Source: Pelagophyceae sp. CCMP2097
Taxonomy: Eukaryota > Sar > Pelagophyceae
Length of the DNA stretch: 10,288 nt
Direction: 5' to 3'
Assembly: GCA_026770575.1 (NCBI GenBank)
Contig: MU657411.1
Coordinates: 1 to 10,288, forward strand
Positions 1 to 6,376 of the stretch are shown here, piece after piece. The notes beneath the pieces are model-generated. The model searched no databases. It was not told the origin of the DNA and saw nothing but the letters and a program-made list of their open reading frames with translations. How positions within the stretch are numbered: position 1 is the stretch's first letter; every line of letters begins with the position of its first letter. A program made the translations under genes and the position numbers.

Positions 1-67
1 ACCAATCGCTAAATCGGCCGAGTTGCTGTTTTTTTCTTCCCAAGGTGGAACCTCGGATTTGCTGGGC

Positions 68-107
68 GACAGACAGACAAACGGACAGACAGACAAACAG
101 ACAGACA
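68..107. repeat. GACA/CAGA microsatellite
   Basis: A 40-bp tract of GACA repeats with a few AAAC and ACGG interruptions. A second, shorter tract of the same motif in the same orientation lies at 1611-1638. Both are followed within a few bases by an AATTGC word and then by a GC-rich segment able to fold. The two may therefore be tails or edges of one repeat family rather than independent microsatellites; that link is inference. Confidence 0.85.
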
Positions 108-135
108 TAATTGCCCCTGGTAATCCTTCAATCAA

Positions 136-198
136 AGGACCCGAAGGGCCCTTGCCGTAAACTGACGTTGAATAAACGGCAAGTACCCTTCGGGTCCT
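136..198. repeat. Strong stem-loop (23-bp arms)
   Basis: Arms at 136-158 and 176-198 are reverse complements except for two bases, with a 17-base loop between them. The stem is GC-rich and includes the word ACCCGAAGGG. A second, nested pair (GTAAACTGAC at 156-165 and GTCAGTTTAC at 230-239) partly overlaps it. No gene end lies immediately upstream, so a bacterial-type terminator is not supported. It is more likely part of a palindromic repeat or MITE. Confidence 0.7.
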
Positions 199-217
199 CA
201 AAAATCGCTCTTAGACG

Positions 218-229
218 TAGGAATTCCTA
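218..229. repeat. 12-bp palindrome TAGGAATTCCTA, copy 1
   Basis: A perfect 12-bp palindrome found in identical form three times in this window: here, at 6194-6205 and at 6293-6304. Flanks differ between copies apart from one or two bases. All three copies lie in gene-free DNA. See the finding on this motif. Confidence 0.8.
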
Positions 230-381
230 GTCAGTTTACAAATAGAAACAGTGAGGAAAGCAGGAGCCTGCTCCTGAGCTCGAGCAATCAGGCTGCTAGT
301 GGCAGCTGCGCAGCACTTCGAAAGCACTGCGCGCGCTGCGTGCGCAGCTTCCCTTTGCGCGGGTTGCCGCGCACGGGAAGC

Positions 382-759
382 ATGGCCGACTACGTCCGCC
401 GCGTTTCGGCGCCGCTCCTGCGCGGCGTCGACGCAGGCCGCATCGAGGCGATCGTGGGTGTGCTCGAGATAGCTGTCGAGTCCCGCAGCCTCGACGCCGA
501 GGCGGCGGAGGAAATCGTGGAGCTCCTTTCGGGGACGCCCTGCGACGCACAGGCGTTCCTGGACCGACTCGAGCCCTTACTCGGGTTTGAGGGACGCGGC
601 GGACGCGCAACCGGCGACGGCGCCGCGGCGGACGCGGGGGCGGCGGACGCGTCTCCTCCCGCGCCGGCATTCGGATCGTGGATCTCGTGGATGGTGCTGG
701 CAGCCACACTGCCCGTCATCGCCGGCCTCCTACTATACAAGCTCGCCACCCTCGGATGA
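382..759 (+). CDS. Small putative tail-anchored membrane protein
   Basis: This ORF starts at the ATG at 382 (MADYVRR...) and ends at TGA 757-759, 125 residues. The frame is open further upstream to about 172, so a longer or spliced N-terminus is possible; the ATG is chosen because the composition becomes protein-like there. Residues 1 to about 70 are predicted helical, rich in Glu, Leu, Ile and Ala, in the style of a small helical-bundle domain. An Ala/Gly/Asp linker with short repeats follows. The last 25 residues hold one hydrophobic segment (about WISWMVLAATLPVIAGLLLY) with a short tail ending LATLG. One C-terminal membrane segment and no signal peptide suggest tail anchoring, for example in the ER or an organelle outer membrane. 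I recognise no family. Antisense and other-frame ORFs here look like GC-rich shadows. Confidence 0.5.
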   Translation: MADYVRRVSAPLLRGVDAGRIEAIVGVLEIAVESRSLDAEAAEEIVELLSGTPCDAQAFLDRLEPLLGFEGRGGRATGDGAAADAGAADASPPAPAFGSWISWMVLAATLPVIAGLLLYKLATLG

Positions 760-999
760 TAAGCGAGGCGTTTCCGTCGGGGCGACGCATCACGGAAGCG
801 CAACCCGACGACACAGGAGGCCACGACCCGTCATTTTTTAGGGCTTCGACGAAGCAAACAGCGAGTCCAGCGACCATAGTCTCGATCGCTTCTTCATCCT
901 CAGCTGCCAACGGAGCACCAGGCCTTCAGCGCCCTGAAAAGCGCGGGCACGGCTGCGCGACGTGCCCAAGCGCGCGCCTCCTCCTCCTCCTCTGGATAG

Positions 1000-1424
1000 C
1001 GAGCGCATTTCGGCGCGGAAGAAAACGCCAAAGTCCCGGCACGACCAGAGGCCAAGCCCGTATCCACGCTCCAGTCCACGCCCACGCCTTAGCTCACCAA
1101 CTTGGGCGACGCGTCGCCCACCGTCTCGCCGACGGTCTCGCCAACGCCCGCGCCGACGCCCGCGCCGGCTTCGACGGCCGCGCCCATTCACGTGCCCACG
1201 CCCAAGCCCAAGCCCATGGGACATGATCCTCGGCCGACGGTTCGAGTTTCCACACATCGTCGAAGCGGGCTTCCCGGGACGGGGCCGACGTATCCACGTA
1301 CCCCAAAGACGCCACGCCGCTCCTGGCCGTCGACGTACCCACGTACCCCCTTAATTACCGTGGCGCACCGGAGGTACTGCAGACCCCCGGAGGGCGCCTT
1401 TGGTGTGTTGGTGCAGTCGTTTAG
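1000..1424 (+). pseudogene. Broken Ser/Thr/Pro-rich coding remnant
   Basis: In one plus frame, after TAG 997-999, codons from 1000 read a protein-like stretch (EENAKVPARPEAKP...) up to an in-frame TAG at 1090-1092. The same frame continues into a low-complexity linker, SPTVSPTVSPTPAPTPAP at about 1117-1170. Such Ser/Thr/Pro linkers are common between domains of secreted or wall proteins of protists. Near 1224 the protein-like signal moves to another frame (1227-1424), with two related short words, DVSTYPKD and DVPTYPLN, about 45 bp apart (1284 and 1329), ending at TAG 1422-1424. The in-frame stop and the frame change suggest a decayed gene, although introns could explain part of it. No start codon or domain can be assigned. 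The main risk is that it is a GC-rich low-complexity artefact. Confidence 0.3.
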
Positions 1425-1610
1425 AGGACACTTCGAAACGCGAGTAGGCTGGCTTAGAGTAAGTCCCATTTCGATGTTGATGGCGCAGCGGCGAAAGAAG
1501 GAGCGGCACACCCGGCCCATGCCCCGCGCCACCCTCGCACCCGCGCGCAGCAGCATGCTGCATATGCGCGCGTATTGTTTTTCAGGTTCCGCATGGGCAC
1601 GCCTCTGAAT
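1425..1610. other. Intergenic, no gene recognised
   Basis: Mixed-composition DNA. It holds a 12-bp palindrome GCAGCATGCTGC near 1549-1560 and a pyrimidine-rich stretch followed by CAG (about 1575-1585) that resembles a 3' splice site, but no convincing downstream exon follows. Confidence 0.4.
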
Positions 1611-1638
1611 CAGACAGACAGACGGACAGACAGACAAA
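1611..1638. repeat. GACA/CAGA microsatellite, second tract
   Basis: A 28-bp tract in the same orientation as the one at 68-107. It runs directly into AATTGC and then a segment with the self-complementary words CCCCGG / AAAAGGGG (about 1668-1682), mirroring the arrangement after the first tract. Confidence 0.8.
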
Positions 1639-1750
1639 ATTGCGCATGGGTGATCTCCAATAACGACCCCCGGAAAAGGGGCCTAGATTGTTTCAACTCC
1701 AAAGATCCCCTCCGGGAGTCTGAAATAACGCACCCACAAAATAAAGTAAA

Positions 1751-2084
1751 GGTCAATTTAAGAACCGGCTAAGCGAAAAAAAAATCAGCGGCCCAGCGAC
1801 GCCGTTGTTTGCGGTTTTGACGCTGCCAGGGGACGCGCCTGGGTCCCCTCCACCCACCCCCAAATCATGGCGTCCGCGGAGGACCCCTGTAAGAAACTTA
1901 GCATAGGCAGAGTCCGGACTGACCATCGGTTCTTTAAAAAACGCCGGTCAGATTAAAAACCGGGCCCCTGGAGCCGGATAATATCCCAATAAGGGATTTA
2001 ATGGATTTGAATTGGTTCTTATAAATGCTTTATTGAGATATTGGCCGTCTTTTGTCGATTTTTTCGTCGGTTCTTAAATTGACC
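1751..2084. mobile_element. MITE-like element with terminal inverted repeats
   Basis: GGTCAATTTAAGAACCG at 1751-1767 is repeated perfectly in inverted orientation at 2068-2084. Inside both arms the similarity resumes as CGAAAAA..ATC after a short gap. The 334-bp body has no ORF of note and mixes a GC-rich half with an AT-rich half. A partial further copy of the arm (GGTTCTTAAATTG) sits just outside at about 2086-2098, which blurs the right boundary. No clear target-site duplication was found. A non-autonomous DNA transposon is the simplest reading; an ordinary inverted repeat is the alternative. Confidence 0.5.
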
Positions 2085-2122
2085 AGGTTCTTAAATTGCC
2101 CTTTACTCTACTATGGTACATA

Positions 2123-2519
2123 CTGGGGGACCCAGCCAACTTCCCGGTTTGCACCTCGCGGGAAAACCCACTTTCGGTTTCGCTGTTCTGTTTCTGCGGG
2201 CGGGAAATATTTCAAAAATTATGGACTTTTTCAATATTTCCAAAATGTCACTCAATAATTTAAATCCAGCACTTTCGGTGAAAATCAAGAGATTTGGCTC
2301 TTTTTCATGTGAAAATCAAGGTCCATTGGCTCCATTTCAGCTGAAATGGATCCCAGAATCTACGATTTTCGGCGGGAAGTCGGAACTTTTGGTGTGCACA
2401 AACTGGGAGGGGGTTAAGAGGGGGATTTTCGTACTTTTTTATTTTTCCGCTTTTTGTTTTCGTACTTCGATTTTTGGCCGGGGTTTATGGACTTTTGGGA
2501 AAGTGGCTGGGTCCCCCAG
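2123..2519. mobile_element. 397-bp MITE with TA target site (Tc1/mariner-like)
   Basis: Ends begin CTGGGGGACCCAGCCA (2123 onward) and finish with the reverse complement TGGCTGGGTCCCCCAG (to 2519). Beyond that, similarity continues with mismatches for a few bases (AACTTCC versus ACTTTCC). TA dinucleotides at 2121-2122 and 2520-2521 flank the element, as expected for Tc1/mariner-type insertion, although a TA flank alone is weak evidence. The interior is AT-rich, has no transposase, and contains a perfect 20-bp palindrome and a direct repeat of GTGAAAATCAAG. ORFs crossing it are chance reading frames. It is called non-autonomous. Confidence 0.7.
2331..2350. repeat. Perfect 20-bp palindrome inside the MITE
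   Basis: TCCATTTCAGCTGAAATGGA reads the same on both strands with no loop. It lies slightly right of centre of the 2123-2519 element. It could form a cruciform or be a dyad protein-binding site; nothing in the sequence decides between them. Confidence 0.85.
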
Positions 2520-2521
2520 TA

Positions 2522-3108
2522 CTCTCGCAAAAAAACGGGGTCCTGCAGTGTCTGACCAGGGCGACGCCGCCAGTCGAGGGCCCGCCTCCAGAGCTCCCGC
2601 GCGCGGACCCAGAGGCATTCAGACACGTTTATGGTAAGTTTTTTGGTCAAATTTGGAGTGGCGCTTCGAGGTCCCTTATCGTCGCAATGTCGAGACGGGC
2701 CTCGAAACCAAAGATCAACGACAGGCTACCATGCTATCGACCGGTACTTGCCAACATTTAAAAACGCAAATGAACGACGCTATTTTTCGATACTTGCCGG
2801 TGGAAGAGCTCGATATCGTCCGTGGGAATTCAGATGAGCGTCTAAAAATTCGAGAAAACCCTGAAATCGCCGCTCCAAAACCCATAGATAGGCTGTTAAG
2901 TTTCGTTTGAGATCCGTTTGAAGTAAAATGCCCAAATACCGCCGGGAAATACCCAAGTACTGCCGATATAGCGTCGACTCTTGCCCGGAATATCGTCGAT
3001 CCTGTCGATCGCTCCTTAAGAGAAAACCCATCTATCCCTTTCGTTGATCCTTGCTCGAAACTCGGTTCACCCGCGCCGCCTCCTGAAACGGCCATCGGGG
3101 ATCATCCG
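2522..3108. other. Gene-poor stretch, possible exon edge only
   Basis: No recognised gene. At about 2550-2636 a plus frame reads a proline-rich, protein-like string (..PPPELPRADPEAFRHVYG) that ends at ATG|GTAAGT (2631-2639), a close match to a eukaryotic 5' splice donor, so a last piece of an exon is possible. From 2640 to 3108 there is moderate-GC DNA with many short local repeats of TACTTGCC/AATACC and ATCGTCGAT type. Short ORFs on both strands here (for example 2653-2910 plus) show no domain or convincing composition. Confidence 0.3.
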
Positions 3109-3344
3109 TTATGCGGCGGGTTGCCCTCGCTCGTCCGCGGCGAGGCGCTTTTGGATCATTCGGACCAACGTTGCGCCCTTGCCGTGCCCCTTTGCCACGG
3201 CGCGCCCGCAGAGATTTCAGCGCTTCGCGCAAGTCCGCCGGCACGCCATGGCCCGTGGCGTAGCACGCGCCGAGGTTGCCCTGCGCCGCGGCGAGGCGGA
3301 ACCACTTTACGGCGGCGTCGATGGACTGGGCCGCGCCTTTGCCA
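3109..3344 (-). pseudogene. Sel1-repeat protein, C-terminal piece (third fragment)
   Basis: Read on the minus strand from 3344, this is the 3' end of the MYND/RING/Sel1 gene. It starts in the middle of a Sel1 repeat (GKGAAQSIDAAVKWFRLAAAQG), followed by LGACYATGHGVPADLREAL, which matches the Sel1 pattern of LG..Y..G.GV..D..EA. About six residues usual between the AAAQGN turn and LGACY are missing. Near 3205 the frame changes, after which the downstream frame reads VRMIQKRLAADERGQPAA and stops at TAA (3111-3109). Sel1 repeats form alpha-solenoids that scaffold protein complexes, often in ER-associated degradation or signalling. The piece directly abuts the TGCA repeat of the 3349-4934 insertion and continues in frame from the fragment at 4939-5566. 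It has been inactivated. Confidence 0.75.
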
Positions 3345-3471
3345 TGCACGCCAACTGGGAGACAGAGAGCCTGTAACATTCGTATATTTTTCTCTCGGAA
3401 GAAAACTTCTAGCGCCGCCGACGCGCGAGCGCGCATGCCCAAGCGGAAGGAGAGCGCGGATACCGCTCCGT

Positions 3472-4598
3472 ATGGTACCTGCGTCCCCTATAGAGCGAGA
3501 CGTTTGGGGTATAGAGGCCTCTAGGGGAAGCAGACAGGGCTCCTCTGAATTCAAATTTCGTTCGCGCGACGATGACGCGCGAACGAGGAAGGTCTACCGC
3601 ACACCTAAGAGATATGCGCTGCAGAAGACAGTTGCCGAGGTCTCTATCAACTTATTTCACTTCTATCGTAGGCAGGACGTCGAGTTCAGCTGCCTCCCGT
3701 CGCTGCGACGCGCGGCAGCTCGTTTGCGCGGTCTCTTCGTCGCGTACGACCCGGGCACCAAGTACGTCCTGCAGAACCCGTGCTGCATCAGTCTCCGGCG
3801 CCTCATCGGCTCGCCGAGCGACGATGCCATGATCAGCTGCCTCGCGGCAGGCGGCGTCATCGCAGCGTCAGGGAAAGGCAACGGCATCGACATGGTGCTG
3901 ACGAGGCGCGGCGTGGAGGTGACGCGATACGCCGGCACCGACGGGAAGATTTGGGAAAAGAAGGGGGGTATCAAGTGGCTGAAGATGGGCGACGGGACGG
4001 CCAGGTGCTTGTACGGCACGCCCACGGACCAGATGGCGCCGGGACACGCCGTGTCGGCTGAGGACCTCGACTTCATCCGCAACGGCAACAGCGCCGGCGG
4101 CACGCGGCGAGTCTCTGCCGGCCCCGATGTCCCGCGCTGCCGCGGCATCCCCGCGTGCGTCGAGGTCCACATCCACGACGGTGCCGGCCGCCGAGTCGTC
4201 CACGCTGACGCCGACGACAATCTGTCGTACGCGATGGCCAGCCTTTACGAGAGCATGCGCCGAGTCGACGCGAGGGCTACTTCTGTGACGATCTCGCGCA
4301 AGTTCCTGCGCGGCGGACGAGGCGACGTCCGTTTGGTGCAGAGAACGCAGCTCTCTGGTGGGAAGTCGCGCCAGACTCAGTGGCGGCACGTGCGGTGGGC
4401 CTGTTCGCCGAGTCGGCGTTCGAGTCGATCCACGCACGGTACAACGCCATCGAGCGCCGATACAACCACATCATCAGCTTGGAGCTGCGGGACGTCGCAA
4501 TCCGGCAAGCGCTGGCGCTGCAGCAGGACCGCGAGGCGCGCGCGGCGTGCGCGACGCAGCACGCCGCGGTGGCACGCGGACCGCGCGCTGCAACCTAA
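3472..4598 (+). pseudogene. ORF inside the 1586-bp element, unknown function, one frameshift
   Basis: A long plus-strand frame is open across the element. The first reasonable ATG inside it is at 3472 (MVPASPIERDVWG...). Protein-like segments include LFHFYRRQDVEF, FVAYDPGTKYVLQNP and WEKKGGIKWLKMGDG. Near 4265-4272 the best reading moves to another frame, giving EGYFCDDLAQ and then LWWEVAPDSVAARAVGLF. That is followed by a helical, Arg/Glu/Gln-rich stretch to about residue 365 and TAA at 4596-4598. I see no DDE motif, zinc finger, helicase motif or reverse transcriptase, so calling it a transposase would be a guess from its location alone. It could be element cargo or a diverged transposase. 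Codons are strongly GC-rich, unlike the more AT-balanced flanks of the element (4600-4900). The opposite-strand ORFs of 185-189 residues are judged shadows. Confidence 0.5.
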
Positions 4599-4601
4599 AA
4601 A

Positions 4602-4751
4602 ATGGGGCTTCAACCCCGATTCTTTTGGCACCAGCTCATAGAGAAGGGTGATCTACAACACATATCTCTAAGGTGTGCGGTAGAACCGACTCTGAGCGTC
4701 GTACTTGCCCCTCTAAGTCTAGACGATTTCACATTTCACCCCCGTATGTGA
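4602..4751 (+). CDS. Possible 49-residue ORF downstream in the element
   Basis: In the same frame as the end of the preceding ORF, directly after its TAA (4596-4598), an ATG at 4602 opens a 49-residue reading frame (MGLQPRFFWHQLIEKGD...) that ends at TGA 4749-4751. Residue use is plausible for a protein (aromatic, charged and hydrophobic residues mixed; ...LSLDDFTFHPRM). It may be a continuation of the upstream ORF after a nonsense mutation. Its lower GC content than the ORF before it argues for a different history. No family recognised. Confidence 0.25.
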   Translation: MGLQPRFFWHQLIEKGDLQHISLRCAVEPTLSVVLAPLSLDDFTFHPRM

Positions 4752-4938
4752 GCTATAGGTGCCGGCGTCGAGTAAAGAAGGTTCCCGCCCATAGACGAGA
4801 CCCTATACTCGGACCCCTGAGAACCGCTCGGCGCCTGGGGCCAAGGCGCCCGCGCGCGAGGCGCCCGGAGAATGAGCTCAAAATTGACCTCACACAAATG
4901 CGAATGTTACATGCTCTCTGTCTCCCAGTTGGCGTGCA

Positions 4939-5566
4939 TGCTGAGATTGAATTGGGCGATAGAATAGCCTTACTCGGCTGCGCGCCGATACCACAGCACA
5001 GCGGCCTTAAAGTCGATCTTGACGCCTTCGCCTCTCTCGTAACATACCCCCAATGCACTGTGAGCAAATGCACTTCCTTGCGCCGCCGCGAGCTGGTACA
5101 ACTGAAACGCCCGCTTGTGACTCTGCTTGAGGCCCTTGTCACCCTTATCAAACATCTGTCCGATCGCGAACTGCGCCAAGGCGTTGCCCTTGTCCGCGTG
5201 CTTCTGCAGCCGGCGCACCCACTCGGTGTCCGACTTGGGAGGCGCGCTTCGGCAAAACGGGCAGCGCTTGTCGTACTCGGACTTGCTGGAGCAGTCCGCG
5301 CAGATCCTCTTGCAGCAGCAAGTGTAGAGCTTTCGTGCGACTAAATCGATCGAAAGCAGGTCGCAGCATATGACGCAAGTGCCGCGCTAGTCCGGCGCGT
5401 CGTGCACCGCGCTGGCCTTGACCGCAGCCGCCGTTTGCGTCAGAGCAGCCGATAAGCGCGCCGCCGTGTTGGGACCGTCCGCCAACAGGACGTCGGCGAC
5501 GATAGCCGGCGCCTCCTTGATCTTCAGCTTCGCCGGCATCAGCTCATCGAGGAGGCGGTCCTGGAA
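4939..5566 (-). pseudogene. Linker, RING-like finger and Sel1 repeats (second fragment)
   Basis: Read on the minus strand from 5566. First comes a linker (FQDRLLDELMPAKLKIKEAP...) of about 60 residues. An in-frame TAG follows (5389-5387), then a RING-like zinc finger at 5377-5252 with cysteine pairs CVIC, CCCKRIC, CADC and CPFC. RING fingers usually recruit E2 enzymes for ubiquitin transfer; this one lacks the usual His. Then there are two Sel1 repeats, NALAQFAIGQMFDKG..KAFQLYQLAAAQG type and SAFAHSALGVCYERGEGV..AAVLWYRRAAE. An in-frame TAA (4972-4970) stands where Sel1 proteins normally have Gln, and the coding pattern resumes as GYSIAQFNLS up to the insertion at 4934. Two nonsense codons plus two insertions show the gene is dead. 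Neighbouring insertions bound this fragment on both sides. Confidence 0.8.
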
Positions 5567-5570
5567 GTAC

Positions 5571-5941
5571 AGGGCCTCGCAGGGGCCGAGAGTCTATCAC
5601 TATCTAAGCACTGTAAATGCTCCTAGAGAACGCTCCTGGGGGGACGTTCCTGGGAGGCTTTATTTGTACCAAAGCAGGAATTCAACTTGACTCTTTCCAA
5701 GGGCTTGGGTCGTTATGTTATGAGCCCTAACCCTAAGGCTACCCATCCCACAAATGCGTTCTCTCTAGTCGACGATAGAGATGCCCGGATGGTAAGAAAG
5801 AGAAACGAAAAATAGGGAAAAAATTACTCTCATAACCCTGGCGTTTTAACCGCCGAAACCGTTGCGGTTACGTAACGTGACCGCTAAGGGAATACATACA
5901 GTGCTTAGATAGTGGTAGGCTCCCGGCCCCTGCGGGGCCCT
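5571..5941. mobile_element. 371-bp MITE inserted in the MYND/RING/Sel1 gene
   Basis: Arms at 5571-5615 and 5897-5941 are inverted repeats of 45 bp with four mismatches, beginning AGGGCC.CGCAGGGGCC and ending CTATCTAAGCACTGTA. GTAC at 5567-5570 and 5942-5945 is a candidate 4-bp target duplication. GTAC is palindromic, so it could also be the tip of the TIR. The interior has no coding capacity; it contains a near-palindrome around 5868-5884 (GCGGTTACGTAACGTGACCGC region). The insertion separates the MYND part from the linker/RING part of the same gene. It is non-autonomous, and its TIRs do not resemble those of the 3349-4934 element. Confidence 0.75.
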
Positions 5942-5945
5942 GTAC

Positions 5946-6080
5946 GAGCTGGCACGCCTTGGAGCTGGCACGCCTTGGGGCAGTAGTGGCGCGATATGCA
6001 CTTCGTGCAATGGTGCAGTGCTTGCCGCCCGGCGCGGCGCAGACGCAGCAAGTGCTTTTTTCGGCCGGCGGCGCGTCCAT
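5946..6080 (-). pseudogene. MYND zinc-finger N-terminus (first fragment)
   Basis: Minus-strand ATG at 6080 opens MDAPPAEKSTCCVCAAPGGKHC. An extra 8 bp (about 6017-6010) then changes the frame, and the finger continues as CTKCISRHYCPKACQL. Together these give the MYND pattern C-x2-C...C-x2-C...Y-C-x3-C. MYND fingers bind proline-rich peptides. The usual C-terminal half of the finger (Trp, His and last Cys) is absent before the insertion at 5941, so sequence has been lost or an intron lies here. A perfect 16-bp tandem duplication (5946-5961, 5962-5977) sits right against the insertion. In proteins I remember from pelagophytes this finger heads MYND-RING-Sel1 proteins, which fits the pieces downstream. 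Confidence 0.7.
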
Positions 6081-6193
6081 TGGTGCCGGGGGTCGGCGTG
6101 TGGTCCGGCGCCTTTAAGCGTCTCGCGAAAGCTTTTACAAGCTTCCAGAGATGCGACTAGATGATGCGACTCATTAATATTGCGAGCCACCTC

Positions 6194-6205
6194 TAGGAAT
6201 TCCTA
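6194..6205. repeat. 12-bp palindrome TAGGAATTCCTA, copy 2
   Basis: Identical to 218-229 and 6293-6304. This copy sits at the centre of a larger imperfect hairpin (6187-6210). Confidence 0.8.
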
Positions 6206-6292
6206 GGTGGCAATATACGATGTACAAAATTTTGGGCACTGTATTATACTGTATATATACATGCATATACATATACACTCGTATATGCAATG

Positions 6293-6304
6293 TAGGAATT
6301 CCTA
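6293..6304. repeat. 12-bp palindrome TAGGAATTCCTA, copy 3
   Basis: Third identical copy, 99 bp from copy 2 and separated from it by the TA-rich tract. Immediate flanks are GTAG and CTAT. Confidence 0.8.
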
Positions 6305-6376
6305 TTTGGACTTATTATTATTTTACATCGCGCAAACGGCCGCATAGGTGCGCGACGTCGAGCCGCGCGAAAGCGC

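Larger units (their letters stand above)
3349..4934. mobile_element. 1586-bp TIR element inserted in the Sel1 gene
   Basis: The two ends are inverted repeats of about 34 bp starting CGCCAACTGGGAGACAGAG; the arms differ at one base inside and diverge after ACATTCG. TGCA at 3345-3348 and 4935-4938 is the likely target-site duplication. Removing the element plus one TGCA leaves codons ATG CAT GGC AAA, joining two Sel1 pieces in one frame, which independently supports these boundaries. The interior carries a GC-rich plus-strand ORF (3472-4598) that is not clearly a transposase. Four-bp duplications occur in some eukaryotic DNA transposon groups (for example Sola1 and Ginger), but the superfamily cannot be named from this sequence. 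Because TGCA is its own reverse complement, it could formally belong to the TIR; the restored frame argues against that. Confidence 0.75.
6081..6376. other. Intergenic region with palindromes and TA-rich tract
   Basis: No gene seen. 6187-6210 can form a hairpin (CCACCT..TAGGAATTCCTAGGTGG with a 2-base bulge) containing the 12-bp palindrome at 6194-6205. 6235-6292 is a TA/CA-rich tract (GTATATATACATGCATATAC...), and another copy of the palindrome lies at 6293-6304. The region could hold promoters for the divergent genes at 6080 (minus) and 6377 (plus), but no TATA or initiator can be assigned with confidence. Confidence 0.5.

Noticed and set aside
136..198. Bacterial-type terminator
   Set aside because: No T-run after the stem and no upstream bacterial gene; the window is eukaryotic in character.
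838..1257. Arg/Gly-rich minus-strand ORF (RGG-like protein)
   Set aside because: Composition follows directly from CG-rich repeats on the other strand; no start context or domain supports it.
2113..2637. 174-codon plus ORF across the TA-flanked MITE
   Set aside because: It runs from one TIR through the other into GC-rich flank and has no domain; a chance open frame.
3663..4437. Minus-strand ORFs of 185 and 189 codons
   Set aside because: They are shadows of the plus ORF in GC-rich DNA, with Arg/Ala/Val/Asp-dominated composition and no motif.
4970..5389. TAA/TAG recoding as Gln in the RING/Sel1 gene
   Set aside because: The TAA does replace a usual Gln, but the TAG precedes RGTC where related proteins, as I recall them, have Trp; with insertions and frameshifts in the same gene, ordinary decay is simpler.
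5728..5740. Telomere-like CCCTAACCCTAA
   Set aside because: Only two units, inside the 371-bp MITE; too short to be a telomeric tract.
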